This document shows, one piece after another, positions 34,347-42,997 of a stretch of 64,000 bases of DNA. The stretch is from NCBI RefSeq assembly GCF_008364765.1, contig NZ_VTUY01000004.1, positions 442,596-506,595 on the forward strand, read 5' to 3'. This DNA comes from Bacillus sp. CH30_1T (lineage in GTDB: Bacteria; Bacillota; Bacilli; Bacillales; Bacillaceae_B). How positions within the stretch are numbered: the stretch's first letter is position 1; every line of letters begins with the position of its first letter. Below the pieces are notes generated by a model. That model did not search any database. It was given only the letters and a program-made list of their open reading frames with translations, and was not told the DNA's origin. Both the position numbers and the translations under genes were made by a program.

Positions 34347-35138
34347 ATGAATGAGAAATTATTAGAGGAAAGAATTCTGGACGCTATTGATAAATGTATA
34401 GGCAGGGTCAGTGTGGCCATTGACCTGCCTTCACACTCCATCCAATTCAATAATGACACTCCTTATTCTGCCGCAAGTTTAATCAAGGTTCCGATCTTAC
34501 TTGAAGGCTTTCGGCAGGCAGAGCAAGGGAAAATCGATTTAAATGAAATGGTAATGGTTCCTAAAGAGTGTAGAGTAGGAGGGGCAGGAGTGTTGTCAAC
34601 ACTATCCGAAAATATTTCGTTGACGGTAGAAGACCTCCTCACACTCATGATCATTGTGTCGGATAACACCGCGACGAATCTCATTATCGACCGTATAGGG
34701 TCAGAAGCAATAAATAACCTTTGTAACTCTTTAGCATTAAAACACACTAAACTTAGTCGGAAATTGATGGATTTTCAAGCAATAGATCAAGGGTATGACA
34801 ATTTCACCTCTGCAACTGATATCATCAACTGCTTACGTATACTAGACCAGAGCCCACTATTCAGTGAGCAAAGCCGTGAAAAAATGCTATTTATATTGCA
34901 TCAGCAACAATTTGTCACCAAGCTTCCGGCAAGAATGGACAGGGAGAGAGTCTTTATAGCAAACAAAACTGGGGAATTACCTGGGGTTGAACATGATTGT
35001 GCAATTGTTCGGTGTGAAGAAAAAACTGCCTACATAGCTGTATTAATTGACGGACTTGAAGAAAACGATTCTGCGCGAGACACAATTGCCAAAATCGGAA
35101 AGTTCCTATACGATTATTTAGCTAAACTTAATCAGTAA
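34347..35138 (+). CDS. Cytoplasmic class A beta-lactamase-fold serine hydrolase at the end of the dpp operon
   Basis: A 263-residue protein with the three active-site motifs of class A beta-lactamases: Ser44-Leu-Ile-Lys47 (SxxK), Ser105-Asp-Asn107 (SDN) and Lys207-Thr-Gly209 (KTG). The omega loop reads RKLMDFQA with no Glu166 equivalent, so efficient deacylation of beta-lactams is unlikely; a peptidase or amidase role is more probable. There is no signal peptide. It starts 14 bases after ykfD (AAAGGATG site), as the tenth gene of a murein-peptide operon. That context suggests a role in cleaving D-amino-acid peptides in the cytoplasm. B. subtilis lacks a gene here as I recall. Confidence 0.85.
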   Translation: MNEKLLEERILDAIDKCIGRVSVAIDLPSHSIQFNNDTPYSAASLIKVPILLEGFRQAEQGKIDLNEMVMVPKECRVGGAGVLSTLSENISLTVEDLLTLMIIVSDNTATNLIIDRIGSEAINNLCNSLALKHTKLSRKLMDFQAIDQGYDNFTSATDIINCLRILDQSPLFSEQSREKMLFILHQQQFVTKLPARMDRERVFIANKTGELPGVEHDCAIVRCEEKTAYIAVLIDGLEENDSARDTIAKIGKFLYDYLAKLNQ

Positions 35139-35490
35139 AAAAACAGCATTTTCCCACGGGATTCTTTACCTTTTTGTTGTCTATTTAAGTAAATTATTTC
35201 GTTCTCACTGTAAAAACGTTCTATCCGCGCTCGCTCTTTGTGATACTCATTTACGCTATACCTGGATCTTCAATACTCTTGATTTAATACCAGATGATCA
35301 CATAAGAAAAACAGATGTTGAGCTAGAAAAAAGAGGAAGATGAAATCAACAAACATATAGAGATAAGATATTAAATGCGTGGATCCCAATATGGAGACGC
35401 GCTTTTTTTGATGTAGGAAGAAAAAAAGCGGTATAAGAGACCCATTTAAGGTGTTACTCTTAGAATAAACCAATAAAAATGTATCAAATC
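35139..35490. other. Intergenic gap before csoR
   Basis: About 350 bp without a recognisable gene. A weak stem (GCGT at 35379-35382 with ACGC at 35397-35400) is followed by T7, possibly the distant terminator of the dpp operon. A minus-strand frame around 35270-35473 looks spurious. Confidence 0.4.
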
Positions 35491-35497
35491 AATTTTC

Positions 35498-35527
35498 TTT
35501 ACATACCATAATGGGGTATAGTATATT
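35498..35527 (+). promoter_or_regulatory. csoR promoter with CsoR operator
   Basis: ATACCATAATGGGGTAT (35503-35519) is a pseudo-dyad of the kind CsoR binds (TACC-n-GGGTA). It fills the spacer between TTTACA (35498-35503) and TATATT (35522-35527), so bound apo-CsoR would block polymerase until Cu(I) releases it. Confidence 0.75.
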
Positions 35528-35548
35528 AAAAGCATGGAGGTGGGGAAG

Positions 35549-35929
35549 ATGACCGATGAAAAGAATGAAAAAAATCCTGAGATTAACCCATCCGTGATTC
35601 AAGAAGAAGAGCGTGTAATGGATGATGCTGCATGCTCTGATGAAGGTATTCGGAAAAGCCATCACTCTGATAAAGTTAAGAAAAATCTTGTAACGCGATT
35701 AAATAGGATTGAAGGACAAATAAGAGGAATTAAAGGCTTGATTGAACGTGATACGTATTGTGACGACGTCATTACTCAAATATCCGCCACTCAATCTGCC
35801 CTCAACAGCGTAGCCAAAATTCTATTAGAAGGTCATATGAAAACATGTGTTCTTGATCGAATTCAAGAAGGAGACACAGAAGTATTAGATGAAGTCATGG
35901 TTACAATCCAAAAACTCATGAAAAAATAA
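35549..35929 (+). CDS. csoR: Copper-sensing repressor CsoR
   Basis: A 126-residue CsoR/RcnR-family repressor. The Cu(I) ligands Cys71 (TYCDDV), His96 and Cys100 (GHMKTC) are all present. The core RLNRIEGQIRGIKGLIERD is diagnostic. The N-terminus is about 25 residues longer than in B. subtilis CsoR and contains an extra Cys and a His-rich bit (KSHHSDK). The ATG at 35549 has GGAGGTGGGG directly upstream and is preferred to the GTG-like start at 35534. It heads csoR-copZ-copA. Confidence 0.93.
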   Translation: MTDEKNEKNPEINPSVIQEEERVMDDAACSDEGIRKSHHSDKVKKNLVTRLNRIEGQIRGIKGLIERDTYCDDVITQISATQSALNSVAKILLEGHMKTCVLDRIQEGDTEVLDEVMVTIQKLMKK

Positions 35930-35943
35930 AGGAGAGTTTACAG

Positions 35944-36150
35944 ATGCAAAAAGAATCGTTAACAGTGGAAGGTATGTCTTGTGGACATTGTGTTAAAGCA
36001 ATTGAAGGCAGTGTGGCTAAATTAGACGGTGTGAAATCGGTGCAAGTAAGTTTGGAAGATAAGAAAGTAGAAGTTGAATTCGATGGTTCACTATTAAAGT
36101 TTGATGACATCAAAGAAACAATTGATGATCAGGGATATGATGTGGTGTAA
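35944..36150 (+). CDS. copZ: Copper chaperone CopZ
   Basis: A 68-residue ferredoxin-like heavy-metal-associated domain. GMSCGHC at residues 10-16 is the Cu(I)-binding MxCxxC, and YDVV ends the fold as usual. It hands Cu(I) to CopA. AAAGGAGAG lies before the ATG. It sits 14 bases after csoR. Confidence 0.95.
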   Translation: MQKESLTVEGMSCGHCVKAIEGSVAKLDGVKSVQVSLEDKKVEVEFDGSLLKFDDIKETIDDQGYDVV

Positions 36151-36192
36151 GATACTGTGCATTCTCAGCACGGTTTTCTTTTACAATAAAGT

Positions 36193-36209
36193 ATACCCCG
36201 TATAGGTAT
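36193..36209 (+). promoter_or_regulatory. Second CsoR operator, before copA
   Basis: ATACCCCGTATAGGTAT closely matches the CsoR consensus. It ends immediately before the GGAGGG ribosome site of copA, so binding could also affect a transcript start or translation. A short GTGC/GCAC hairpin at 36157-36171 between copZ and the operator suggests a separate copA transcript. Confidence 0.75.
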
Positions 36210-36222
36210 GGAGGGTTCAGAA

Positions 36223-38640
36223 ATGGCTCAGCATAAAGAAACCAATATTGCTATAACAGGAATGACTTGCGCTGCTTGTGCGAATCGAATCGAAAAAGGT
36301 CTAAATAAATTGGACGGTGTAGAAATTGCAGCGGTCAACTTCGCGATGGAGAAAGCAGCGGTAAAATACAATCCGGAAGTAGTGAAACCAATTGATCTTC
36401 AAAAAAGGATTCGAGATCTAGGTTATGACGTACAACTCGAAAAAACCGAGTTTGATATTACCGGAATGACCTGTGCTGCTTGTTCTGCAAGAATCGAGAA
36501 AGTATTGAATAAGCAAGATGGTATACAACATGCAACGGTAAATTTGGCCTTAGAAAAAGCAACCATTGAGTATACCCCTGGTACGATCACGATAGATCAA
36601 ATCATTCAAAAGGTTGATTCAATTGGCTACGGTGCAACAGTGAAAAATGATAAGAATCAAGAAGAACAAACCGATCATAAACTTCAAGAGATTCAGAAGC
36701 AAAAACGTAAATTCATATGGTCACTATTATTATCGCTGCCCCTATTGTGGTCAATGGTAAGTCATTTTGAATTTACATCGTTCATCCCCTTACCGGATAT
36801 ATTAATGAACCCTTGGGTGCAAATGTCTTTAGCAACACCTGTACAGTTTATTATCGGGAAACAATTTTACCTTGGGGCTTATAAAGCATTAAAAAACAAG
36901 AGTGCCAATATGGATGTTTTGGTCGCACTTGGAACATCGGCAGCTTACTTTTACAGTGTATTTCTTGCCTATCAGTCCATTGGATCGGGAATGCATATAG
37001 TTGAGCTATATTTTGAAACTAGTGCCATTTTAATCACACTCATTATTCTCGGGAAATTGTTTGAAGCCAAGGCAAAGGGTCGTTCTTCTGAAGCCATAAA
37101 GAAGCTTATGGGTCTTCAAGCTAAAACTGCAACTGTAGAAAGAGATGGAAAGGATGTAGAAATTCCTTTAGAAGACGTTGTAACAGGAGATATCGTGTAC
37201 ATCAAACCAGGTGAAAAAGTTCCTGTAGATGGAGAAGTCATCGAAGGTCGTTCAGCACTCGATGAATCGATGATTACAGGAGAAAGTGTTCCGGTGGATA
37301 AATCTATAGGTAATACATTAATCGGTGCCACAATGAATAAGAACGGATTCCTTAAAATGAAAGCTACAAAGGTAGGGAAAGATACCGCCCTGGCACAGAT
37401 TATCAAAGTGGTGGAGAATGCTCAAGGCTCCAAAGCTCCTATTCAACGATTAGCGGATACAATTTCGGGTTTATTCGTCCCTATCGTTGTAGGAATTGCA
37501 GTCCTGACATTTCTTGTCTGGTACATCTGGGTTGAACCAGGTAATTTTGCCGAAGCACTTGAAAAACTGATTGCCGTTCTTGTGATTGCCTGTCCATGTG
37601 CCCTTGGGTTAGCGACTCCGACTTCGATAATGGCAGGTTCGGGACGTGCAGCTGAATTCGGGATTCTCTTTAAAGGCGGAGAATATCTTGAATCAACCCA
37701 TGGGATTACAACCGTTGTACTTGATAAAACGGGTACTGTTACAAACGGTGAGCCGGTATTAACAGATGTAAAAGTGGAAGATGGATATGATGAAGTGGAT
37801 TTTCTTGCTTTGGTTGGTGCAGTGGAACGGTCTTCGGAGCATCCACTAGCTGTTTCAATTGTTAAAGGGATTAAAGAAAAAGGAATTACATTATTAGGAA
37901 GCGAAGAATTTGATGCTGTACCAGGGTATGGTGTAAAAGCAAAAGTTGGGATTAATGAAGTGGTCATCGGTACCACGAAACTTATGGAACATAATGGTAT
38001 CCAAATCAATCATGTGATAGAAACCAAACAAACTCTTGAGACTGAAGGAAAGACGGTTATGCTCGTTTCTATTAATGGAAACTATGCAGGCCTTGTCGCT
38101 GTAGCAGACACTATAAAAGATACTTCTAAACAAGCCATTCTACGGTTAAAAGATATGGGCTTAGAAGTCATCATGATCACTGGTGACAATCAGCGTACCG
38201 CTGAAGCAATTGCAAAAGAAGCTCATATCCATCATGTAATTGCGGAAGTTTTACCTGAAGGAAAAGCAATGGAAGTTCAAAAACTTCAGAAGGAAGGAAA
38301 GAAAGTCGCGATGGTGGGAGATGGAATCAATGATGCCCCTGCACTTGCGATGGCTGATATCGGAATGGCGATCGGTACAGGTACAGACGTAGCCATGGAA
38401 GCTGCCGATATCACCCTTATCCGCGGTGACTTGAACAGCATTGCCGATGCTATCTTTATGAGTAAGAAAACCATTCGTAATATTAAACAAAACCTGTTCT
38501 GGGCCCTGGCCTATAACTCACTCGGCATCCCCATCGCCGCAATGGGATTCTTAGCACCATGGCTTGCCGGAGCTGCAATGGCATTTAGTTCTGTGTCCGT
38601 TGTTTTGAATGCCCTGCGCTTGCAGAGAGTGAAGCTGTGA
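36223..38640 (+). CDS. copA: Copper-exporting P1B-type ATPase CopA
   Basis: An 805-residue Cu(I) exporter. Two heavy-metal domains (GMTCAAC at 14-20 and 81-87) precede eight membrane spans. Visible motifs are TGES, the membrane CPC in VIACPCALGLATPTS, the phosphorylated DKTGT, SSEHPLA and the hinge GDGINDAPAL. The ATG at 36223 has GGAGGG eight bases upstream; the in-frame ATG at 36208 overlaps the CsoR operator and the ribosome site and is unlikely to be used. A good terminator follows. Confidence 0.96.
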   Translation: MAQHKETNIAITGMTCAACANRIEKGLNKLDGVEIAAVNFAMEKAAVKYNPEVVKPIDLQKRIRDLGYDVQLEKTEFDITGMTCAACSARIEKVLNKQDGIQHATVNLALEKATIEYTPGTITIDQIIQKVDSIGYGATVKNDKNQEEQTDHKLQEIQKQKRKFIWSLLLSLPLLWSMVSHFEFTSFIPLPDILMNPWVQMSLATPVQFIIGKQFYLGAYKALKNKSANMDVLVALGTSAAYFYSVFLAYQSIGSGMHIVELYFETSAILITLIILGKLFEAKAKGRSSEAIKKLMGLQAKTATVERDGKDVEIPLEDVVTGDIVYIKPGEKVPVDGEVIEGRSALDESMITGESVPVDKSIGNTLIGATMNKNGFLKMKATKVGKDTALAQIIKVVENAQGSKAPIQRLADTISGLFVPIVVGIAVLTFLVWYIWVEPGNFAEALEKLIAVLVIACPCALGLATPTSIMAGSGRAAEFGILFKGGEYLESTHGITTVVLDKTGTVTNGEPVLTDVKVEDGYDEVDFLALVGAVERSSEHPLAVSIVKGIKEKGITLLGSEEFDAVPGYGVKAKVGINEVVIGTTKLMEHNGIQINHVIETKQTLETEGKTVMLVSINGNYAGLVAVADTIKDTSKQAILRLKDMGLEVIMITGDNQRTAEAIAKEAHIHHVIAEVLPEGKAMEVQKLQKEGKKVAMVGDGINDAPALAMADIGMAIGTGTDVAMEAADITLIRGDLNSIADAIFMSKKTIRNIKQNLFWALAYNSLGIPIAAMGFLAPWLAGAAMAFSSVSVVLNALRLQRVKL

Positions 38641-38650
38641 ACTTAAAAGA

Positions 38651-38682
38651 GATCAAAGGTGACATGACCTTTGATCTTTTTT
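38651..38682 (+). terminator. Terminator of the cop operon
   Basis: GATCAAAGGT (38651-38660) pairs with ACCTTTGATC (38667-38676), then T6. Confidence 0.92.
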
Positions 38683-38810
38683 ACTCATTCGATAAACTTG
38701 TCTTCAATTGTTAGGGATTATCCATACCTATTGACCATTATATAAATCAATGGATTTATTATTTATTTTGGACGATTTGTTTAAATCATTCCTAGATTAA
38801 TTCAGCATCT

Positions 38811-39076
38811 TTATGGGGGACCCAATCCTATTTCGATTTTGATTCGGGGGACCAATGAATCCTTTATTGGTGACAAAGCCTCGGCGATATTTTCAGGGTT
38901 GATGCCATTGGATAGCCCGAATACCTCCAGGTGGGGTTAGGCGCAACGTATCCGATCCCTCGGCCGTTTTTCTTAATATTAGTACTATCAAACACACATA
39001 ATCTGATTTCCCCGTTCCATTTCCCCCTTTTGAAATATCCATAAAAATATAAACCTATAATGTATAAATGATACAT
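38811..39076 (-). pseudogene. Possible frameshifted gene relic
   Basis: On the minus strand 39076 to about 38934 reads ...NIKKNGRGIGYVAPNP and, after a one-base shift near 38933, continues HLEVFGLSNGINPENIAEAL and SPIKDSLVPRIKIEIGLGPP to a TAA at 38811-38813. The joined product has good coding character over about 80 codons, but I recognise no family. The rest of the 38683-39168 gap shows nothing else. Confidence 0.35.
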
Positions 39077-39109
39077 TGAGGGAATGGGTGAATGCGTATA
39101 TAAACCAAA

Positions 39110-39138
39110 AAGGCCTCTTAGATAAGTTTTCTAAGAGG
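39110..39138 (-). terminator. Terminator of the DUF3889 gene
   Basis: On the minus strand CCTCTTAG (39138-39131) pairs with CTAAGAGG (39121-39114), followed by CCTTTTT. Confidence 0.8.
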
Positions 39139-39168
39139 TGAGTTCCTTAAAAGACAGCAGACTTTCAA

Positions 39169-39510
39169 TTATCGATCCGTTTCCGTGAATTTGATATCAA
39201 TCAGCTTTTCAGTATCCGTTTCAAATTGAATGTCCACAAACACTCCAAATTCTTTCCCTCCACGTTTTAACCATAGTTTAAATTTCTCTGTCGATACCTT
39301 CGATCCGTTTTCCTTCCCGATATGGAGATAGTCAACAATCGCCGCATCTGGATATTTCTCTTGAGTCTTTTTCACTGCCAGACTTCCCCATTTAGCATAA
39401 GAGGGAATCTCTTGTTGAGCGTGTACGTGTACGGGTTTCAGGTCAACTATTGCCGCGTTGGCAATAAAAATCATGCATAGAACAATTGGGATATGTCGTT
39501 TCATTTTCAA
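39169..39510 (-). CDS. DUF3889 secreted protein (YqzG/YhdC-like)
   Basis: About 113 residues. A signal peptide (KRHIPIVLCMIFIANAAIVD onward, likely cut near VHAQ) is followed by the DUF3889 domain: YAKWGSLAVKKTQEKYPDA, then FKLWLKRGGKEFGVFVDIQF and a lysine/isoleucine end. It matches the pattern of B. subtilis YqzG and YhdC, whose function is unknown. The start is uncertain: the TTG at 39510 has AAGG eight bases upstream, while the ATG at 39504 would leave a cleaner signal peptide. Confidence 0.8.
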   Translation of the reverse strand: MKMKRHIPIVLCMIFIANAAIVDLKPVHVHAQQEIPSYAKWGSLAVKKTQEKYPDAAIVDYLHIGKENGSKVSTEKFKLWLKRGGKEFGVFVDIQFETDTEKLIDIKFTETDR

Positions 39511-39707
39511 TACCAAAACCTTCTTTTTATCTTGTAGGTTTGTCTAGTCTGACTGAAATTATTCTGCATTTCCCATTTAACTTACAAATTACATAAGTAA
39601 ATGAAATCTTTTTTTAAGTTAGAATATTCTTTACTTACTAAACATAAAATCTTAAACTGTGGATGAGGAAGAAAATCTTTCCAACTAAATGAAAGGAGGC
39701 GATGACG

Positions 39708-39773
39708 ATGATTAAAATCGTCGATGTAATGCAAAAAATCAATAAGGATGAGGTTATATATATTAAAACCTAG
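39708..39773 (+). CDS. Short ORF of 21 codons upstream of the GNAT fusion
   Basis: ATG at 39708 has an excellent AAAGGAGG eight bases upstream and encodes MIKIVDVMQKINKDEVIYIK plus Thr, then TAG. The stop lies 14 bases before the ATG of the large GNAT fusion gene, whose own site AGGAGG is also strong. The ORF may be a leader peptide or a small protein; it is not repetitive and is not obviously an attenuator. Confidence 0.45.
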   Translation: MIKIVDVMQKINKDEVIYIKT

Positions 39774-39787
39774 TGTAGGAGGACATT

Positions 39788-42700
39788 ATGAAGACGACAT
39801 TGGAGCAAGTGAAAATTGTAGAATATCATGAAGGATTAGCAAAAGGAATCGCGAAAATGTGGAATGAAAGCCGTGAAAACTGGGGTGGAGATTCGGTTGT
39901 CACTACTGAACAAGACGTGAAAGATAAGGAAGCTAACTCCACAAATCTTCATCTGTTTTTGGCAATGGTGGGGGATGATGTGGCAGGTTATTGCGGATTG
40001 TCTGAATATCGCGAGGACGAAGGTGCCCTTTACATTCCTCTTCTGAACGTTCACCCCAAGTATCAGGGCTTAAAGATCGGCAAACAACTCGTATTGAAAG
40101 CGTTAGAGAAGACTGTAGAATTAAAATGGCCGAGACTGGATTTATTTACATGGGCGGGTAATACAAAAGCCGTTCCACTTTATAAAAAATGCGGATTCTT
40201 CTGGGAGGAACGTGATGACACCGTTCACCTGATGAATTTTATCCCCATGGTGCTTCAAATTGACTGGCTAAAGCCTTTTTTTGAGAAGCATGATTGGTAT
40301 ACAACAAGTCAGCGTTTAATTGAAATCAAACCCGATGGCCTTAAAGATCGAGATCATACTTATTATGAATACAAGTGGGAAGAAGGAAATGAGTTCGTTC
40401 GTATTCAATTTGAACGAACGGGACGAGGCATTCGCTTAGTTGAAACGCAGGATTTTTTAGTGGAAATGAGGCTGCCTGACTTTAAGATGCTCGAGAAAAA
40501 AGAACACTATACGACTTATCATGTAGAGAATCGCAGAGAGAATCCGGTTGAAATCTCCCTAAAAGGAGTATCATCTTCTCATGTAAAGAATGAATTCCAT
40601 GAGACCGTTTTAGTGGGTAAGAACTGGATTGGAGATTTCCCTGTCAGTGTCTCTATGCCAGCTAGTCAACCAAGTCCTTGGAAAAAGCACCCGACTGTTG
40701 GGGTGACAGTTGAGGTGGATGGTCAATCAATCCCATTAGCACTAGGGGTCTTCCCTAAACAAGCGGGAAAGCTTCATTTAAGATCGGTAAAAAAGAATTG
40801 GAAATCACATAGTAAAGGAATGCTCTATCTTGATTTGGAAAGTCAATTAGAAGAAGAAACTACCTGGACGATTAAACTGCCAGTAAATAAGGTAGTAGAG
40901 TGGGAAACTTCAGAAGTGAAGGTGAAAATGGAAGGGAAAAAGAGAATTTCGATTCCACTTCCGATCCAGCTATTAAAAAATGGCTTTTTGTCAGAAGAGG
41001 TGAATGTAGCTGTTGAACGAAAAAACGGGGAGGCCACTACTTTTTCCACTCGGCTTTCATTGGCTCTACCGGGTTTTGGGGCAAAATTTGGTGGCGAGAC
41101 AGAAGAGAATTGGATAGGGTTTAACGGTCCGCACTACGTAGAGATTGAAAAACGAAACCATATCGTCAAAGTAGGCTCTATGAATGCAACCCAAGATCCG
41201 ATAACTTTCTTCACCCCAAAATTTGGAAAACCATATAGTGAAGAGTTTTCTAAAAAAGAAGCTTCTACTGTAGACTATATTGAGCTTCCTGAAGCTTTCG
41301 TGATGAAAACAACACTAAAGTCGGATGCATTTTCCTCCATGCTTCTGAACACCTATTTTAAAATTTACGGTGATGGCTTAGTGGAAATCACACATGAAGT
41401 GGTGAATGCTGGAGAAGAAGACAGGAAGCATCTTTCCCTGATTCAGCCTGTTCTTATTAACTTCGAAGGAATGGCTATCCCACAAAGGGACGGAGTCTTA
41501 ATCGGGAATGAGTCACTGGTTCCTTTTATGGAGTATATTAATGATAAAGATATGGCTGAACGTTGGATTTTCACAAATTCTTCAATTGGAGATACTATCG
41601 GCCTTGCTTGGCCAGAGGAAGCACTTGGAAGAAAAGATGATTGGCGAATGGCTCTTGAATATGAAATCGACCTGATACAATCCCAGGAAAAAACGTGCTT
41701 AGGTCCAATCCAGGTCGGGATCAATGCATCCAACAACTGGTCTAAGTGGCGGGAGTTGGTGTTGGGTGATGGAGGGGACATGAAAGAGCTGCCCCTGTAT
41801 ACTTTAGATAAAACAGGTGGAGATATTATTTCTACTGTTGGTGGAAGGGAAGATTATTCATTCCAATCCATGCTTACTCCTTATATTCATGGTCAATTAA
41901 CCGTTCATTCAGAAAATGAATCTTTCGCGAAAAAAGTGGATAAAGCTGAGTCAGTTACCCGTTTGAATTTTGAAATTGAGCATTCATCACCAGGTGTAAA
42001 ATGGATAGAGGGACAATTCGAATCCAAAAGTCACTTCGGGAAAGTAGAAGTTATGCAACTTGTTAAGGGGAAGAGGGAAGTAAAGGTCGAGAGGAACGAA
42101 GATGTTTGGTCTGTAGATAATGGCGTCATTTCGTTTAAAGCGTCATCTGCATATTATCCTGGTATCTATTCCTTATCGATTGACGGTAAGGAAACGTTGG
42201 ATCATCAATATCCAAACTCGGGTCCACGGGCGTGGTGGAATCCGTGGGGGGGAGGTATCAGATACTCTTTCCAAGCCGTTAGTTCCTATTCAATGTTGAA
42301 AGAGAATACTGCAATCGGATCTGTAACAAAGTTGGATCAACACGGCCATCAGTGGGAAGGGATTTGTTTAACAACAGAATTTAAGGAGCATGAAAAGATG
42401 AAGGGAATTGTTCTTCGTCAATATGCTTTAACACTTCCAGAAGTGCCGGTCCTGGCTGTATACGCGGAGATTCAGCAGGATTCAGGAAGAACGTATACGA
42501 AAGAGTTGATGGATTTAGAGGCTTTTTTCAAGTCTGGAGAAACATTAACATCCAGTTTCGTTAAACTACCTACACAAGGTATGGTCCATAAATACTATGC
42601 AGGCGTAGAGGAATTCGTATTGAGAGATACACCATTTATTACGGTTGGATCGGATGATCACCCAGAATCTGTGACATTTGTTCACCCAAGCACCAGAAAA

Positions 42701-42865
42701 CGGTCAGAAGCTTATTTGAACCAAGATGTGCTTCTAGTCGCATCAACAAACGAGTTGTCTGCAGCCACGGGAGAAACCATCGTAACTGAACCAACAATCC
42801 TATTCTACGGTGAAACTCAGTCTGCACAAGCAATCAAACCGCTACAAAACCTTCGATTCACCTAA
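39788..42865 (+). CDS. GNAT acetyltransferase fused to a very large beta-rich C-terminal region (1025 aa)
   Basis: Residues 1-150 form a GNAT domain: LYIPLLNVHPKYQGLKIGKQL is motif A with Q-G-L-K-I-G, and NTKAVPLYKKCGFFWEE is motif B. The remaining 870 residues are beta-strand-rich with no membrane segment or signal peptide. Stretches such as FNGPHYVEIEKRNHIVKVG, FISFKASSAYYPGIYSLSI-like (read VISFKASSAYYPGIYSLSI) and PRAWWNPWGGGIRYSFQ recall sugar-mutarotase/glycosidase-type beta-supersandwiches. I cannot name the family of the tail. The gene is single with its own terminator, preceded by a 21-codon ORF. A cytoplasmic enzyme acting on a carbohydrate or glycopeptide is a reasonable guess only. 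Confidence 0.8.
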   Translation: MKTTLEQVKIVEYHEGLAKGIAKMWNESRENWGGDSVVTTEQDVKDKEANSTNLHLFLAMVGDDVAGYCGLSEYREDEGALYIPLLNVHPKYQGLKIGKQLVLKALEKTVELKWPRLDLFTWAGNTKAVPLYKKCGFFWEERDDTVHLMNFIPMVLQIDWLKPFFEKHDWYTTSQRLIEIKPDGLKDRDHTYYEYKWEEGNEFVRIQFERTGRGIRLVETQDFLVEMRLPDFKMLEKKEHYTTYHVENRRENPVEISLKGVSSSHVKNEFHETVLVGKNWIGDFPVSVSMPASQPSPWKKHPTVGVTVEVDGQSIPLALGVFPKQAGKLHLRSVKKNWKSHSKGMLYLDLESQLEEETTWTIKLPVNKVVEWETSEVKVKMEGKKRISIPLPIQLLKNGFLSEEVNVAVERKNGEATTFSTRLSLALPGFGAKFGGETEENWIGFNGPHYVEIEKRNHIVKVGSMNATQDPITFFTPKFGKPYSEEFSKKEASTVDYIELPEAFVMKTTLKSDAFSSMLLNTYFKIYGDGLVEITHEVVNAGEEDRKHLSLIQPVLINFEGMAIPQRDGVLIGNESLVPFMEYINDKDMAERWIFTNSSIGDTIGLAWPEEALGRKDDWRMALEYEIDLIQSQEKTCLGPIQVGINASNNWSKWRELVLGDGGDMKELPLYTLDKTGGDIISTVGGREDYSFQSMLTPYIHGQLTVHSENESFAKKVDKAESVTRLNFEIEHSSPGVKWIEGQFESKSHFGKVEVMQLVKGKREVKVERNEDVWSVDNGVISFKASSAYYPGIYSLSIDGKETLDHQYPNSGPRAWWNPWGGGIRYSFQAVSSYSMLKENTAIGSVTKLDQHGHQWEGICLTTEFKEHEKMKGIVLRQYALTLPEVPVLAVYAEIQQDSGRTYTKELMDLEAFFKSGETLTSSFVKLPTQGMVHKYYAGVEEFVLRDTPFITVGSDDHPESVTFVHPSTRKRSEAYLNQDVLLVASTNELSAATGETIVTEPTILFYGETQSAQAIKPLQNLRFT

Positions 42866-42872
42866 AGAACTC

Positions 42873-42905
42873 CACGAACCTACCCCTGCGTAGGTTCGTG
42901 TTTTT
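42873..42905 (+). terminator. Terminator of the GNAT fusion gene
   Basis: CACGAACCTAC (42873-42883) pairs with GTAGGTTCGTG (42890-42900), then T5. Confidence 0.92.
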
Positions 42906-42913
42906 AAATAGGG

Positions 42914-42982
42914 AGGGACGGACCTTCAAATGATCCGATTTTCCAGGTTATCAGATTTTCAGTCTGTTGGAGGTCCGTCCCT
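42914..42982. repeat. Inverted pair of the AGGGACGGACCT motif, pair 1
   Basis: AGGGACGGACCT (42914-42925) and its exact complement (42971-42982) flank 45 bp. The pair lies between the terminator of the GNAT fusion and the 3' end of tatA. The interior contains a secondary short inverted repeat (GATCCGATTTTCC / CAGATTTTC region) but is unlike that of pair 2. Confidence 0.85.
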
Positions 42983-42997
42983 AACAGTTAAGCAGTA

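Noticed and set aside
34347-35138. True class A beta-lactamase resistance gene
   Set aside because: No signal peptide and no Glu166-type residue in the omega loop; operon context indicates peptide metabolism.
36208-36222. Upstream ATG for copA
   Set aside because: The ATG lies in the CsoR operator and overlaps the GGAGGG site that serves the ATG at 36223.
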